This document shows positions 1 to 8,218 of a DNA stretch of 64,000 nucleotides, one piece after another. Source of the DNA: Metabacillus sediminilitoris. Its GTDB lineage: Bacteria > Bacillota > Bacilli > Bacillales > Bacillaceae. A model generated the notes under the pieces. The model ran no database searches. It was not told the origin of the DNA and was given only the letters and a program-made list of their open reading frames with translations. A program made the translations under genes and the position numbers. The number at the start of each line of letters is the position of its first letter. Within the stretch, counting starts at the first letter, position 1. The stretch spans positions 379,501 through 443,500 of the forward strand of contig NZ_CP046266.1 in NCBI RefSeq assembly GCF_009720625.1. Reading direction: 5' to 3'.

Positions 1-25
1 AGTCAAAAAAAGTTTAATCAAAAAA

Positions 26-343
26 ATGAAAAATGAAATCATTGAGTCTGAATTTATCAAAAGTGGCAAAAAAACTCTCGATATTCCACGTACTGCGTCA
101 GAAACCCAGGTGTATCAATATGCACTTGGAGCAGCGGTTTTTTATTCCATATATGAAGAAGACCAATTTCAAGACCATATGAGTGAGTTGCTGCCGAATG
201 AATATTATAAAGCTGGTCATAACGGAGGGGGATCATCTTGCTCTGGTATTGGCTGCAGCAGTTCTTCTGATCATGATTCAGGAGGCGATGGAGATTCGGG
301 AGGATCAAGCTGCTCTAGTTGTGGAGGAGGCTGCAGTAGTTAA
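26..343 (+). CDS. Gly/Ser/Cys-rich C-terminal protein, probably cut by the left window edge
   Basis: About 65 ordinary residues, including a short hydrophobic patch (YALGAAVFYSIY), are followed by a low-complexity tail of Gly, Ser, Cys and Asp ending in CSSCGGGCSS. I do not recognise a named family. Cys/Gly-rich tails of this kind close several uncharacterised Bacillus proteins. The frame stays open from the ATG at 26 back to the window edge and there is no SD in the 25 bases visible, so this may be only the C-terminal part of a longer protein. The multiple Cys pairs could bind metal or form disulfides, which is inference. An inverted repeat follows the stop codon. Confidence 0.55.
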   Translation: MKNEIIESEFIKSGKKTLDIPRTASETQVYQYALGAAVFYSIYEEDQFQDHMSELLPNEYYKAGHNGGGSSCSGIGCSSSSDHDSGGDGDSGGSSCSSCGGGCSS

Positions 344-368
344 TCAGCAATATATATGTATGAATTAA

Positions 369-405
369 GCCCTCTTTTCATATAAAAGCTGCATGAAAAG
401 AGGGC
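369..405. terminator. Convergent-gene hairpin, probable bidirectional terminator
   Basis: A perfect 13-bp inverted repeat (GCCCTCTTTTCAT / ATGAAAAGAGGGC) with an 11-nt loop lies between the stop of the Cys-rich gene and the stop of the convergent MATE gene. The U-tract is weak on both sides, so termination strength is uncertain. Confidence 0.6.
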
Positions 406-432
406 TATTGTACTTTTAAAAATTGCCTGTGC

Positions 433-1824
433 CTAAACAACAACTTCCTCAGGCTTTCCTCGATCGACCAACGCATGTTTTTCCCATTTACGGCTTCTCC
501 ATCTGAAAAACATAATAACAGCACGTGTCCATTCATCAGCTGCTATAGCAAGCCAAATACCCGCTAGACCTAATTCCAGGTGGAAGACTAAGAAATAACC
601 GAGAGGTAAGCTCATGGCAACCATTGAAAAGACACCGATGATAACAGGATATTTTGCATCACCAGCTGCCCGCAGCGAATTAATGATAACAATATTGATT
701 GTTCTTCCTGTTTCAAGTAAAAAGCTTAAGAGCAAAACATTCGCGCCTAATCGAATGATTTCTTGATCATTAGTAAATAACCCCATTAATTGATCGCGTA
801 ATACAATCACGATCACGACCATAAGTACAGTTATAGCACTTGCCCAGCGTACACTTTTCCATACTCTGTTATATGTTTCAAGCTTGTATCCTCCGCCAAC
901 TAATCTGCCAACAATGATTGCCGTCCCTAAACCAATTGCCATCGCAAAAAGGTATATAAACATCGAAATATTTGCTGCATATTGGCGTGCCGCCAGTGAG
1001 CTTGCACCGAGAAATGTTGCATAAAATAAAAAGACAAGCTGGCATGACTGATACATAACCTGTTCAAAAGCGGACGGGATGCCAATCTTGAGGATTTTTT
1101 TTATGAATTCTTTTGATAGTGAAAAATAATAAACAACTTTCGTCTTTATTTCAGTTACTTGGTAAAACAGCCAGAAGAACACAATGAGAGCAAGGAATCG
1201 ACTGACAACAGAAGAAATTGCTGCTCCTTCTACACCCATTTCAGGAAATCCAAAATGACCGAAAATAAGTAAATAGTTTCCAATGACATGAATAATGTTC
1301 ATTCCGAGCGAAACATACATCGTCTCTTTCGTATGTCCATGCACACGTATGATTGCTGCTAAAGAATTAATCATTGCCTGTAAGAAAATCGCTCCACCGA
1401 CAATGGCTAAATAGCTGACAGCATAGTCTAAAACTAAGCCTTGTAAGTTCAATGCCTTCAACATACTGCTGCCAAATAAAAGGAATAATACACTGATAAA
1501 CAGACCGATTACTACATTCAATGTTATCGCTAAAGCTGAAATTTTAGCTACATCATGAAATCTGCGTGATCCGATATATTGAGCCACTACAATCGATGCT
1601 CCATTACCGATAACCTCTAAAATTAATATCGCGATGTGTAAAAATTGATTTGAAGCGCCAACCCCTGCAACCGCATCATCTGAAATTGCACTAAGCATAA
1701 ACGTATCTGCGATACCCATTAGCATAAAAAGAAAAATTTCCAAAAAGATGGGCCATGTTAGAAAAAATAAATTAAGATGATTTCGTTGTTGATCTTCTAG
1801 ACCATTTGCTCGATTGGATGCCAA
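433..1824 (-). CDS. MATE family efflux transporter
   Basis: The 463-residue protein has about 12 hydrophobic segments in two similar halves, the usual MATE layout and length. N-terminal family features include FFLTWPIFLEIFLFMLMGIAD and later VAQYIGSRR, with a second-half counterpart IIVGRLVGGG. MATE proteins export drugs and other cations with Na+ or H+ antiport at the cytoplasmic membrane; the substrate cannot be read here. The start is a TTG at 1824, the only sensible start, preceded five bases upstream by AAGGTG. It is monocistronic and divergent from the PyrR-controlled MFS gene; 443 bases separate the two starts. Confidence 0.9.
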   Translation of the reverse strand: MASNRANGLEDQQRNHLNLFFLTWPIFLEIFLFMLMGIADTFMLSAISDDAVAGVGASNQFLHIAILILEVIGNGASIVVAQYIGSRRFHDVAKISALAITLNVVIGLFISVLFLLFGSSMLKALNLQGLVLDYAVSYLAIVGGAIFLQAMINSLAAIIRVHGHTKETMYVSLGMNIIHVIGNYLLIFGHFGFPEMGVEGAAISSVVSRFLALIVFFWLFYQVTEIKTKVVYYFSLSKEFIKKILKIGIPSAFEQVMYQSCQLVFLFYATFLGASSLAARQYAANISMFIYLFAMAIGLGTAIIVGRLVGGGYKLETYNRVWKSVRWASAITVLMVVIVIVLRDQLMGLFTNDQEIIRLGANVLLLSFLLETGRTINIVIINSLRAAGDAKYPVIIGVFSMVAMSLPLGYFLVFHLELGLAGIWLAIAADEWTRAVIMFFRWRSRKWEKHALVDRGKPEEVVV

Positions 1825-1964
1825 TTTTTCACCTTCTTTTTCTGTATTCTAAACCAGATAGTATCTTACCATCTTTAGTTGAACATGAACATCCGTTTTT
1901 GAGGAAGAGTCGTATAATAGCAGAAAAGTTTGGTTTATTCCAAATTGTACAAGAGTATTTCTTG

Positions 1965-1996
1965 TTGAATAAGACATTCTAACATGCTAGTATAAT
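1965..1996 (+). promoter_or_regulatory. Possible sigma-A promoter for the PyrR leader
   Basis: A perfect -10 TATAAT at 1991-1996 lies 15-20 bases before the PyrR-type leader. The best -35 match, TTGAAT at 1965-1970, has a long 20-bp spacer, so the pairing is weak. A second TATAAT-like match at 2002-2007 exists. Confidence 0.35.
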
Positions 1997-2010
1997 ATCA
2001 ATATAATAAT

Positions 2011-2125
2011 ACCTTTAATACGGTCCAGAGAGGCCGAGAAGGGCGGCAGCATAATTACGTATAATTATGTTTACTTTGTATAACTTTGCCCTTTTGTCCT
2101 CTGTGACAAAAGGGTTTTTATTTTG
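2011..2125 (+). promoter_or_regulatory. PyrR-binding attenuator leader with intrinsic terminator
   Basis: The leader contains GGTCCAGAGAGGCCGAGAAG (2022-2041), which matches the conserved PyrR-binding loop of Bacillus pyr attenuators (TCCAGAGAGGCTGAGAAGG type). It is followed by a strong terminator: CCCTTTTGTC (2089-2098) pairs with GACAAAAGGG (2105-2114) and runs into a T-tract. In the known mechanism PyrR with UMP stabilises the binding loop (anti-antiterminator) and lets the terminator form, so pyrimidine sufficiency shuts off the gene downstream. Here the controlled gene is an MFS transporter, not a pyr biosynthetic gene. The mechanism is transferred from the known family; the match is read directly. 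Confidence 0.85.
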
Positions 2126-2148
2126 TAGAAATTGAAGTAGGTTAGAAC

Positions 2149-2184
2149 CTCTTTTAAGCGAAGTCCTGTGAGACTTCAAAAGAG
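2149..2184 (+). other. Second leader hairpin downstream of the attenuator
   Basis: CTCTTTT and GAAGTC (with a 4-base bulge) pair with GACTTC and AAAAGAG, giving a 13-bp bulged stem between the PyrR terminator and the MFS start. There is no T-tract, so it is not a terminator. Its role, perhaps RNA stability, is unknown. Confidence 0.45.
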
Positions 2185-2267
2185 AATGGATCTGTAAAAT
2201 ACAATTCCATTCCTTCAAACACGAAGAAGTTTTATCATCAAAGATTATTTAGGGAGGATGGAATCAT

Positions 2268-3467
2268 ATGGATTATCGTAAGAAAACAGTTGTCGCATCG
2301 GTTGCAGGTTTGACATTAGAAGGTATGGACATCATGTTTATTTCATTTGCAATGTCAATGATCATTGCTGATTTTAACATTGATTTAGCAACAGGAGGAC
2401 TCATTTCTTCCATAACTAATATTGGAATGCTTGCTGGTGGAATCATCTTCGGGATATTGGCAGATAAATTTGGACGTGTCCGAATTTTCACCTATACGAT
2501 TATTTTATTTGCAATAGGTACGGCCTTAACAGGATTAGCAACAAATATTGAACAAGTATATTTATTTAGGTTTATTGCTGGACTTGGTGCTGGTGGAGAG
2601 TATGGCATTGGAATGGCCCTAGTAGCGGAAGCTTGGCCGAAGAAAAAACAAGGAAGAGCGTCTTCTTATGTAAGTGTTGGTGCACAATATGGTGTCATTC
2701 TAGCGGCATTAATCAGCGCAATCATTCTCCCAACGTTAGGATGGAGAGCTTTGTTTTTCGTTGGAGTGCTACCGGTCATTTTTGCCTTTATTGTGAGAAA
2801 AAATTTAGATGAATCACCTGAATGGCTTGCTGCTCAAAAAGAGGAGAAATTGGCTCAAAAACAAAAGGATGGTAAGCTGCTTCAGTTGTTTGCTTCACCA
2901 AAAGTCGCCATGACCACAATAACATTAGCTGTTATGGCAACTGTTCAAATTGCAGGATATAACGGTTTAATGATCTGGCTTCCATCAATGCTGCAACAAT
3001 CACAAGGTTTATCTGTTTCAAGTTCAGCACTTTGGACAATCAGTACTGCTGTTGGAATGATTATAGGAATGCTGACCTTTGGACAATTTATGGATCGATT
3101 TGGAGCAAAGCGTTCCTTCGGTATTTTCCTACTTGCCTCGGCATCTGCAGTATTTTTATACTCATATGCTGAAGGTGGTGCAGGTGTATTGGTTGGCGGT
3201 GCCATTGTGGGCTTCTTCTCAAATGGAATGTTTGCCGGATATGGAGCGTTAATAAGTAGTTTTTATCCAGTTCAAATTAGAAGTACTGCGACAAACACGA
3301 TATTTAATTTCGGGAGAGCAGTCGGAGGGCTGTCGCCAATTCTTGTTGGTTATATTCTACAGAGCTATGATATGACAGTAGCTATGACATATTTAGCAGC
3401 TTTATACTGTATCTCCTTTATCTTTATGCTAAGCCTTAAGAAAAGACCAGCAAATGCTTCTATTTAA
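2268..3467 (+). CDS. MFS transporter under PyrR control (candidate pyrimidine or precursor importer)
   Basis: The 399-residue protein has 12 predicted TM segments and the MFS signature between TM2 and TM3 (GILADKFGRVR). The motif FRFIAGLGAGGEYGIG in TM4-5 is typical of the aromatic acid/sialate/niacin:H+ symporter branch (AAHS; NiaP-like). The ATG at 2268 follows AGGGAGG. The product sits in the cytoplasmic membrane and probably imports a small organic acid by proton symport. Because the gene is preceded by a PyrR attenuator, its substrate is likely tied to pyrimidine supply (for example orotate or a base); this is inference, since family members carry diverse acids. It is monocistronic, with its own terminator, and convergent with the BenE-like gene. 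Confidence 0.88.
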   Translation: MDYRKKTVVASVAGLTLEGMDIMFISFAMSMIIADFNIDLATGGLISSITNIGMLAGGIIFGILADKFGRVRIFTYTIILFAIGTALTGLATNIEQVYLFRFIAGLGAGGEYGIGMALVAEAWPKKKQGRASSYVSVGAQYGVILAALISAIILPTLGWRALFFVGVLPVIFAFIVRKNLDESPEWLAAQKEEKLAQKQKDGKLLQLFASPKVAMTTITLAVMATVQIAGYNGLMIWLPSMLQQSQGLSVSSSALWTISTAVGMIIGMLTFGQFMDRFGAKRSFGIFLLASASAVFLYSYAEGGAGVLVGGAIVGFFSNGMFAGYGALISSFYPVQIRSTATNTIFNFGRAVGGLSPILVGYILQSYDMTVAMTYLAALYCISFIFMLSLKKRPANASI

Positions 3468-3480
3468 TAAATAGCAAATC

Positions 3481-3540
3481 GATTGCCTGTTACTATCTGG
3501 ACTTCATCTTCACATCCAGTAAGTGACAGGCAATTTTTTT
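3481..3540 (+). terminator. Rho-independent terminator of the PyrR-controlled MFS gene
   Basis: ATTGCCTGT pairs with ACAGGCAAT, with further inner pairing (TCTGGA/TCCAG), followed by seven T residues. Confidence 0.8.
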
Positions 3541-3567
3541 GTAGGGTAAGTAGTCTTGCTTAATACA

Positions 3568-4770
3568 TCAGCTACTTATTTTTATTTTTTTCTCGACTCT
3601 TTTCCATTCAAAATGGTCCTTTTCGATAAGGAATGAGACGATTAAACTGCCGATTACAGCCCAAAGAGGTGCCCCTATATCTAAAAAATTCACCCCCGAC
3701 ATCCCTATAATTAAGGCAAAAAAAGCCCCCATTTGGAATTTACTATCTGAAAAGGCAATCTTCAGTGAACTTAAGAGAACCCCAATCATTGCAAGACCTG
3801 CAATTGAACTCACGATTACCCCCGGCATAGCGATCACAAAGGGAACAACTAATCCTGCAAGGATTCCAAATAGTGAAAACAAAAATCCATTTACAGCAGA
3901 TGCAGCATATCTGCTTTCTTTCTTACCTGTTTCTTCTGATGCACAAATTGCTGTCATTGGTCCAGCGATATTAATTGCGTGTGCACCGAAGAATGATGCG
4001 ATAAACCCAAGTATAGCACCGTAAATTGACATTGCGCTTATGGGTGGCTTATACCCTTTAGCCATTAAAACACCAGTTGCTTGGGCATTTTCAGTGCAGA
4101 TGATTAAGATCGCAAGTGGGATGGAAATAGATATGATAGCATCAAAACGAAATGTCGGCATTTCTAGTTGAGGAAAAATAAATGAACTTTGTATTGTATG
4201 TAATTGAAATTCATTCGTAAAAATGGCTAATAAAACAGAAACGATAAATGCAGATAATACAGGTGGGAACGTTGGGATCATTCGTGAAGAAAAAAGATAG
4301 ACTAATATGGCTGAACCTGCAAGTAAGGGTGAAAGCTGTACAGAAGTGATCATTTCGGTCGCAAATCGAATCATGACGCCTACTATCATCCCCATGACAA
4401 TCGGAACAGGTATCCAATTCATTACTTTTTCAATTAACCCTATTGCTCCAAGTATAAAGACAATAATATTGGCAATGAGATATGCCCCAATTGCTTCATT
4501 TAATGAAAAATGAGATAAGGCACCAGCAATTGAATGAGCTCCTGAAATGGGCTGACGATATTTTAGAGAGAGAAACAGACCTAGTAAACCCCCAAAAAAA
4601 TAAACAGCAAATAGCCAGCTTATTGTTTGAACATGTGTTAAACCACCGCTCGAAGCTGCCCCAATAATAATCAGTGCGGGTCCTGTACACCCAAAGACTG
4701 CGGCAACAGTACCAGAACTAATCGTGTTTAAATGGATATCCTTCCGTGGATTTGTAAACTTTATTTTCAT
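3568..4770 (-). CDS. BenE family (benzoate/H+ symporter-like) transporter
   Basis: This is a 400-residue, highly hydrophobic protein with 10-12 TM segments. Features that match the BenE/YdcO family are FGCTGPALII near the N-terminus, SGAHSIAGAL, and the ENAQATGVLMAKGY and GAHAINIAGPMTAIC motifs in the second half. The family imports benzoate-like acids with protons; the real substrate is not known. I choose the ATG at 4770, because GAGGAGG sits eight bases upstream; an upstream GTG at 4791 would swallow that SD. It is monocistronic and convergent with the PyrR-regulated transporter. Confidence 0.88.
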   Translation of the reverse strand: MKIKFTNPRKDIHLNTISSGTVAAVFGCTGPALIIIGAASSGGLTHVQTISWLFAVYFFGGLLGLFLSLKYRQPISGAHSIAGALSHFSLNEAIGAYLIANIIVFILGAIGLIEKVMNWIPVPIVMGMIVGVMIRFATEMITSVQLSPLLAGSAILVYLFSSRMIPTFPPVLSAFIVSVLLAIFTNEFQLHTIQSSFIFPQLEMPTFRFDAIISISIPLAILIICTENAQATGVLMAKGYKPPISAMSIYGAILGFIASFFGAHAINIAGPMTAICASEETGKKESRYAASAVNGFLFSLFGILAGLVVPFVIAMPGVIVSSIAGLAMIGVLLSSLKIAFSDSKFQMGAFFALIIGMSGVNFLDIGAPLWAVIGSLIVSFLIEKDHFEWKRVEKKIKISS

Positions 4771-4954
4771 TAAAAGCCTCCTCACCAACACTAAAATATG
4801 AAACTACTTTTTCTCTAAAATATATATAAATAGTACAACTAATAATTCAGAAAAGATTCCGCATATTTTCACATACAATTCTTAATAAGTAAGAATCTGA
4901 ACGGTAGAGCGTGTTAGGAGTTAATTTTTATAATCGTAACTTTTTGCGACTGCC

Positions 4955-5314
4955 TCAGCCTTTCGCAGAAAGTTTCCATGCGGGAATAAGGGAATGGAAA
5001 TGAAAGAACAAACTCGCTAAGACATGAAGAATGACGTAGATTAGTAGTGTTACAGAATAAGTGATAAGCCAATCCATGAAGGATCCATTTAAAAACATAA
5101 ACAACAAGAACATACCGACTGGAAATGGTGTCAGAATGATAAGCCACAAAGGTGAATGCAACTTTTCAACAATCTTTCCTAAAATAACAACACTAGCTCC
5201 AATGACCTGCAAAAATGATAAACCTTAAGTTAAGAATAAATCTCCTAGAAAATACGAAAGACTTGTTAGTAAGATCGCTGCAATAAAACTTTTAAAATAG
5301 TTCACTGTTTTCAC
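4955..5314 (-). pseudogene. Small membrane protein gene interrupted by an in-frame TAA
   Basis: Read from a GTG at 5314, one frame gives about 118 residues with three or four TM segments ending in HSLIPAWKLSAKG, but an in-frame TAA sits at 5225-5227 after codon 29. Both sides of the stop are hydrophobic and read as one continuous membrane protein (FLGDLFLT, stop, GLSFLQVIG). A TTG at 5212 could restart an 85-residue C-terminal piece, but it lacks a good SD. I do not recognise the family. A nonsense-mutated gene is most likely; a sequencing error or a functional truncated product remain possible. Confidence 0.55.
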
Positions 5315-5393
5315 ACTCACTATTCGTAATATGAAATCTTAACCTGTTTTGCTCGTTTTCAGAAATCTTGCCATTTTAGACCTATAAATGGAA

Positions 5394-5433
5394 AAGGACA
5401 CCTGGGAGTTTATATAAAAACCAAGATGTCCTT
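5394..5433 (-). terminator. Terminator downstream of yozB-like gene
   Basis: On the minus strand AAGGACATCTTGG pairs imperfectly with CCCAGGTGTCCTT and is followed by TTCC. It lies 30 bases after the yozB stop codon. The T-tract is short. Confidence 0.6.
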
Positions 5434-5462
5434 AATCATGTTGAGCTAGCAATAATATGATA

Positions 5463-6011
5463 TTAGTAATAAGGCGAGATCATTAAGTAGACTACTACAC
5501 CTGTAAAGCTAACATATAACCAGAGAGGCATTGTCCAGCGAGCAATTTTGCGATGCTTTTCTACCTGCATATTTAGACCTCGTCCAAGTGTGATCAAAGC
5601 AAGCGGGACAATCACTGCAGCAAGAACAATATGGGTAAGGAGAAAGAAGTAGTAAACATACATGAAGATGCCTTCCCCGCCATAGCTAGTTGATTCAGCC
5701 ATTGAATGATAGGTTAAATAAGATATACAAAACAAAAATGTCGTCGTAAATGCTGCAATAATAAAGCGGCGGTGCATGTTAATATTTTTCTGCTTAATCA
5801 TAACTAAAGCGGCAATTAAAAATAAAAATGTAAAAGTGTTAAAAATGGCGTTCATTAACGGCAAAATCTTTAAATCAATGCCGAACAAAGTACCGTCTGA
5901 ACTTTTAGGCAAGAAGTACGTTGCAATAATGACACCTACAATGACAATCGATAAAACCCAAATGAGAGGATTGTAGTTATGTTGTTTCGGATTATCTAGT
6001 TTTTGTCTCAT
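5463..6011 (-). CDS. yozB: DUF420 membrane protein, YozB/CtaM-like
   Basis: The 182-residue protein has five TM segments. His-containing motifs typical of DUF420 are visible: NMHRRFI after TM2, YLTYHS in TM3, LTHIVLAAVIVPLAL in TM4 and KHRKIARWTMPLWLYVSFTG in TM5. In Staphylococcus the DUF420 protein CtaM is needed to mature haem-A-type terminal oxidases; B. subtilis YozB is the counterpart. Localisation is the cytoplasmic membrane, with a likely role in cytochrome oxidase assembly (family knowledge). The ATG at 6011 follows AGGAGAG. It is monocistronic and lies next to the divergent hemY-type gene, so both flanking genes touch haem biology. Confidence 0.88.
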   Translation of the reverse strand: MRQKLDNPKQHNYNPLIWVLSIVIVGVIIATYFLPKSSDGTLFGIDLKILPLMNAIFNTFTFLFLIAALVMIKQKNINMHRRFIIAAFTTTFLFCISYLTYHSMAESTSYGGEGIFMYVYYFFLLTHIVLAAVIVPLALITLGRGLNMQVEKHRKIARWTMPLWLYVSFTGVVVYLMISPYY

Positions 6012-6275
6012 GTTTTCTCTCCTAAAAAATATTTCCTACCTTAAGCATAAAAAATTCATCAGCAAAGAGCAATCGAATACGTACTACTTTTTCACTCTAA
6101 AAAGAGAAATTCATACTTTTGACATAAACAAGATGATAATTGAGCACATAATCAAACGTTTGTTTAAGTCATCCACCTTTAGTTTCACATGTTGTATGAA
6201 AAGTCACTGACTTAAAAACAGAGCAGTATGGTAAACTTTAAATGAAAAAAGGAACGTAAATAGAGGTGAGCATAG

Positions 6276-7661
6276 GTGAAGACAGTCTTGGTTATAGGCG
6301 GTGGTATTACTGGCTTATCCACCATGTATAATTTATCAAAATGGAAAAAAGCACATCAATCTGATGTGAGGCTTATTCTTGCAGAGGCATCTTCTGAACT
6401 CGGAGGGAAAATTCGCACTGTAAAAAATAGTGGATTTGTCATGGAAGCGGGAGCGGATTCCATTGTAACTCGTAAAGCAAATACGATGACATTTATAGAA
6501 GAGCTTGGTCTGGAAAATGAAGTTGTATATAATGCTACAGGAAAATCATTTATTTACACAGAAGGAGAACTAAAGCCAATTCCTGCTGATTCAGTTTTTG
6601 GAATTCCTGCTACTATCGAGTCTTTGGCGAAAAGTACCCTTGTATCAGCACAAGGAAAGGTTGAAGCGCTAAAAGATTTTTATACAAAGAATGAGCGTTT
6701 TACTAAAAATGATTCAATTGGCGAGTTTCTTGAACATTTTCTCGGAAAAGAATTAGTTGAAAAACAAATTGCTCCAGTACTCTCAGGTGTTTATTCTGGC
6801 AGGCTTAATGACCTTACAATAGCTTCTACTCTTCCATATGTGCTTGATTATAAAGAAAAGTATGGAAGTATTATGAAAGGGTTTGAGGCAAATAAAGAAA
6901 CCTTCCAAAGTGGTGGGGAAAAGAAGTTTCTTTCCTTTAGAAATGGTTTGGTTTCACTAATAAATGCATTTGAAAAAAGGCTTGAGAATGTTGAAGTATT
7001 AAAAAATACAAACGCTCGCAAACTTGAAAAATGTTCTAATCGTTATTATGTTTCTTTTAACAATAATAGGTTCGTCGAAGCGGATTATGTAGTGCTTTGT
7101 ATGCCACATACAGCTGCAAATGAACTAATAAATAATAGTAAGCTCAAACAAGATTTTGACCAATTAAAATCAAGTTCAATGATCAGTGTGTATCTTGGCT
7201 TTGATGTACCAGACAATATGCTTCCAACAGAAGGTACGGGGTTTATTTCAGCAAATAGTAATGACTTATCTTGTAATGCTTGTACATGGACAAGCAGAAA
7301 ATGGGAACATACATCTTCAAGCCGCAATTTGCTCGTAAGACTATTTTATAAAAGCAGCCATCGCGTATTTTCTTCTTTAGATAAAATGAACAAGGAAGAA
7401 CTGCTGCAAGTTGCACGTCAAGATATTCATAAAAGTCTTGGTATTACAGCTAAGCCAATTGCAAGCGAAGTAACAAATTGGTTTGATAGTATGCCGAATT
7501 ACCAAATTACCCATCCAAAAATCGTTAAAACACTTGAGAGAAATATGGAAACAATGTACCCGGGGATGATGATAGCCGGTTGCTCGTATTATGGTGTTGG
7601 CATACCTGACTGTATCGAAAGTGGCGAAAGAACAGCCGAAAAGATCATCACATTTCTCTAA
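6276..7661 (+). CDS. hemY: Protoporphyrinogen/coproporphyrinogen III oxidase (HemY/CgoX type)
   Basis: This is a 461-residue FAD amine-oxidase-fold protein. It has the N-terminal dinucleotide motif VIGGGITGLSTMY, the FAD-binding ELGGKIRTV segment, VMEAGADSI, the central ARKLE...VVLCMPHTAA region and a C-terminal IAGCSYYGVGIPDCIESGE motif, as in bacterial HemY. In Gram-positives the enzyme oxidises coproporphyrinogen III to coproporphyrin III in the coproporphyrin haem pathway. The GTG at 6276 is preceded by GAGGTGAG. It stands alone, without hemE or hemH, so it may be a paralogue of the enzyme in the usual hemEHY operon. It is monocistronic with a clear terminator. Confidence 0.9.
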   Translation: MKTVLVIGGGITGLSTMYNLSKWKKAHQSDVRLILAEASSELGGKIRTVKNSGFVMEAGADSIVTRKANTMTFIEELGLENEVVYNATGKSFIYTEGELKPIPADSVFGIPATIESLAKSTLVSAQGKVEALKDFYTKNERFTKNDSIGEFLEHFLGKELVEKQIAPVLSGVYSGRLNDLTIASTLPYVLDYKEKYGSIMKGFEANKETFQSGGEKKFLSFRNGLVSLINAFEKRLENVEVLKNTNARKLEKCSNRYYVSFNNNRFVEADYVVLCMPHTAANELINNSKLKQDFDQLKSSSMISVYLGFDVPDNMLPTEGTGFISANSNDLSCNACTWTSRKWEHTSSSRNLLVRLFYKSSHRVFSSLDKMNKEELLQVARQDIHKSLGITAKPIASEVTNWFDSMPNYQITHPKIVKTLERNMETMYPGMMIAGCSYYGVGIPDCIESGERTAEKIITFL

Positions 7662-7668
7662 TAGAAAC

Positions 7669-7702
7669 GAACAGCATATATAGAGTGCTGTTCTATTTTT
7701 TT
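7669..7702 (+). terminator. Terminator of hemY-type gene
   Basis: GAACAGCA pairs with TGCTGTTC and is followed by TATTTTTTT. Confidence 0.8.
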
Positions 7703-8218
7703 GCTCAAATAGTAGATGTTTAACTTTTTTAATAAAACGAGAAAATATAGAATGATTCCTTTTAAATAGGGTATTAGAAAAAAGAGCGTATTCTTTTTAT
7801 TTGCTAATATTATAATAAGTTGAATGAAAATCGAATAATATTCACGTGGAAAAATTGGTCAAAAAAGTACTAAGTAAGTTATTTTAAACTAATATTTTTT
7901 CAATGATTTTATTATAGAAAAAAATGTAATTCCCTCTATTATTTTTATTGATTATTATGAATTATTAATAAATATACTCTGCATGATAGTGAAATATAAT
8001 AATGACAAAAATATCCAATGTTATTTTAATATATTGTATACTTCTTTAGGATATGATATTGTATAAAAATGCTGAATTTTTAACTAGCCTTTATTTGCAT
8101 TTAAATAGATATTTTACATTATAAAATTTCTGATTATTTTTAATATAAAAAATATGGAAACATTTAGGTTAGTGAAAAATCGATTATCGATAAAAAGATT
8201 TTTATGGAGGGTTTATTT
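7703..8218 (+). promoter_or_regulatory. Very AT-rich upstream region of brnQ with a CodY-like box
   Basis: About 500 bases without a gene, strongly AT-rich. The only motif I can support is AAATTTCTGATTATT at 8124-8138, which matches the CodY box AATTTTCWGAAAATT at 12 of 15 positions. CodY is known to repress branched-chain amino acid transporters when BCAA and GTP are high, so the site fits the gene. The AT background raises the chance of a fortuitous match. No T-box specifier or terminator was seen. Confidence 0.45.

Noticed and set aside
2015..2218. 67-codon minus-strand frame in the PyrR leader
   Set aside because: The region is a structured RNA leader on the plus strand; the frame is antisense to it.
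6119..6124. TTGACA as promoter of hemY
   Set aside because: No acceptable -10 at 16-18 bp; nearest candidates are poor.
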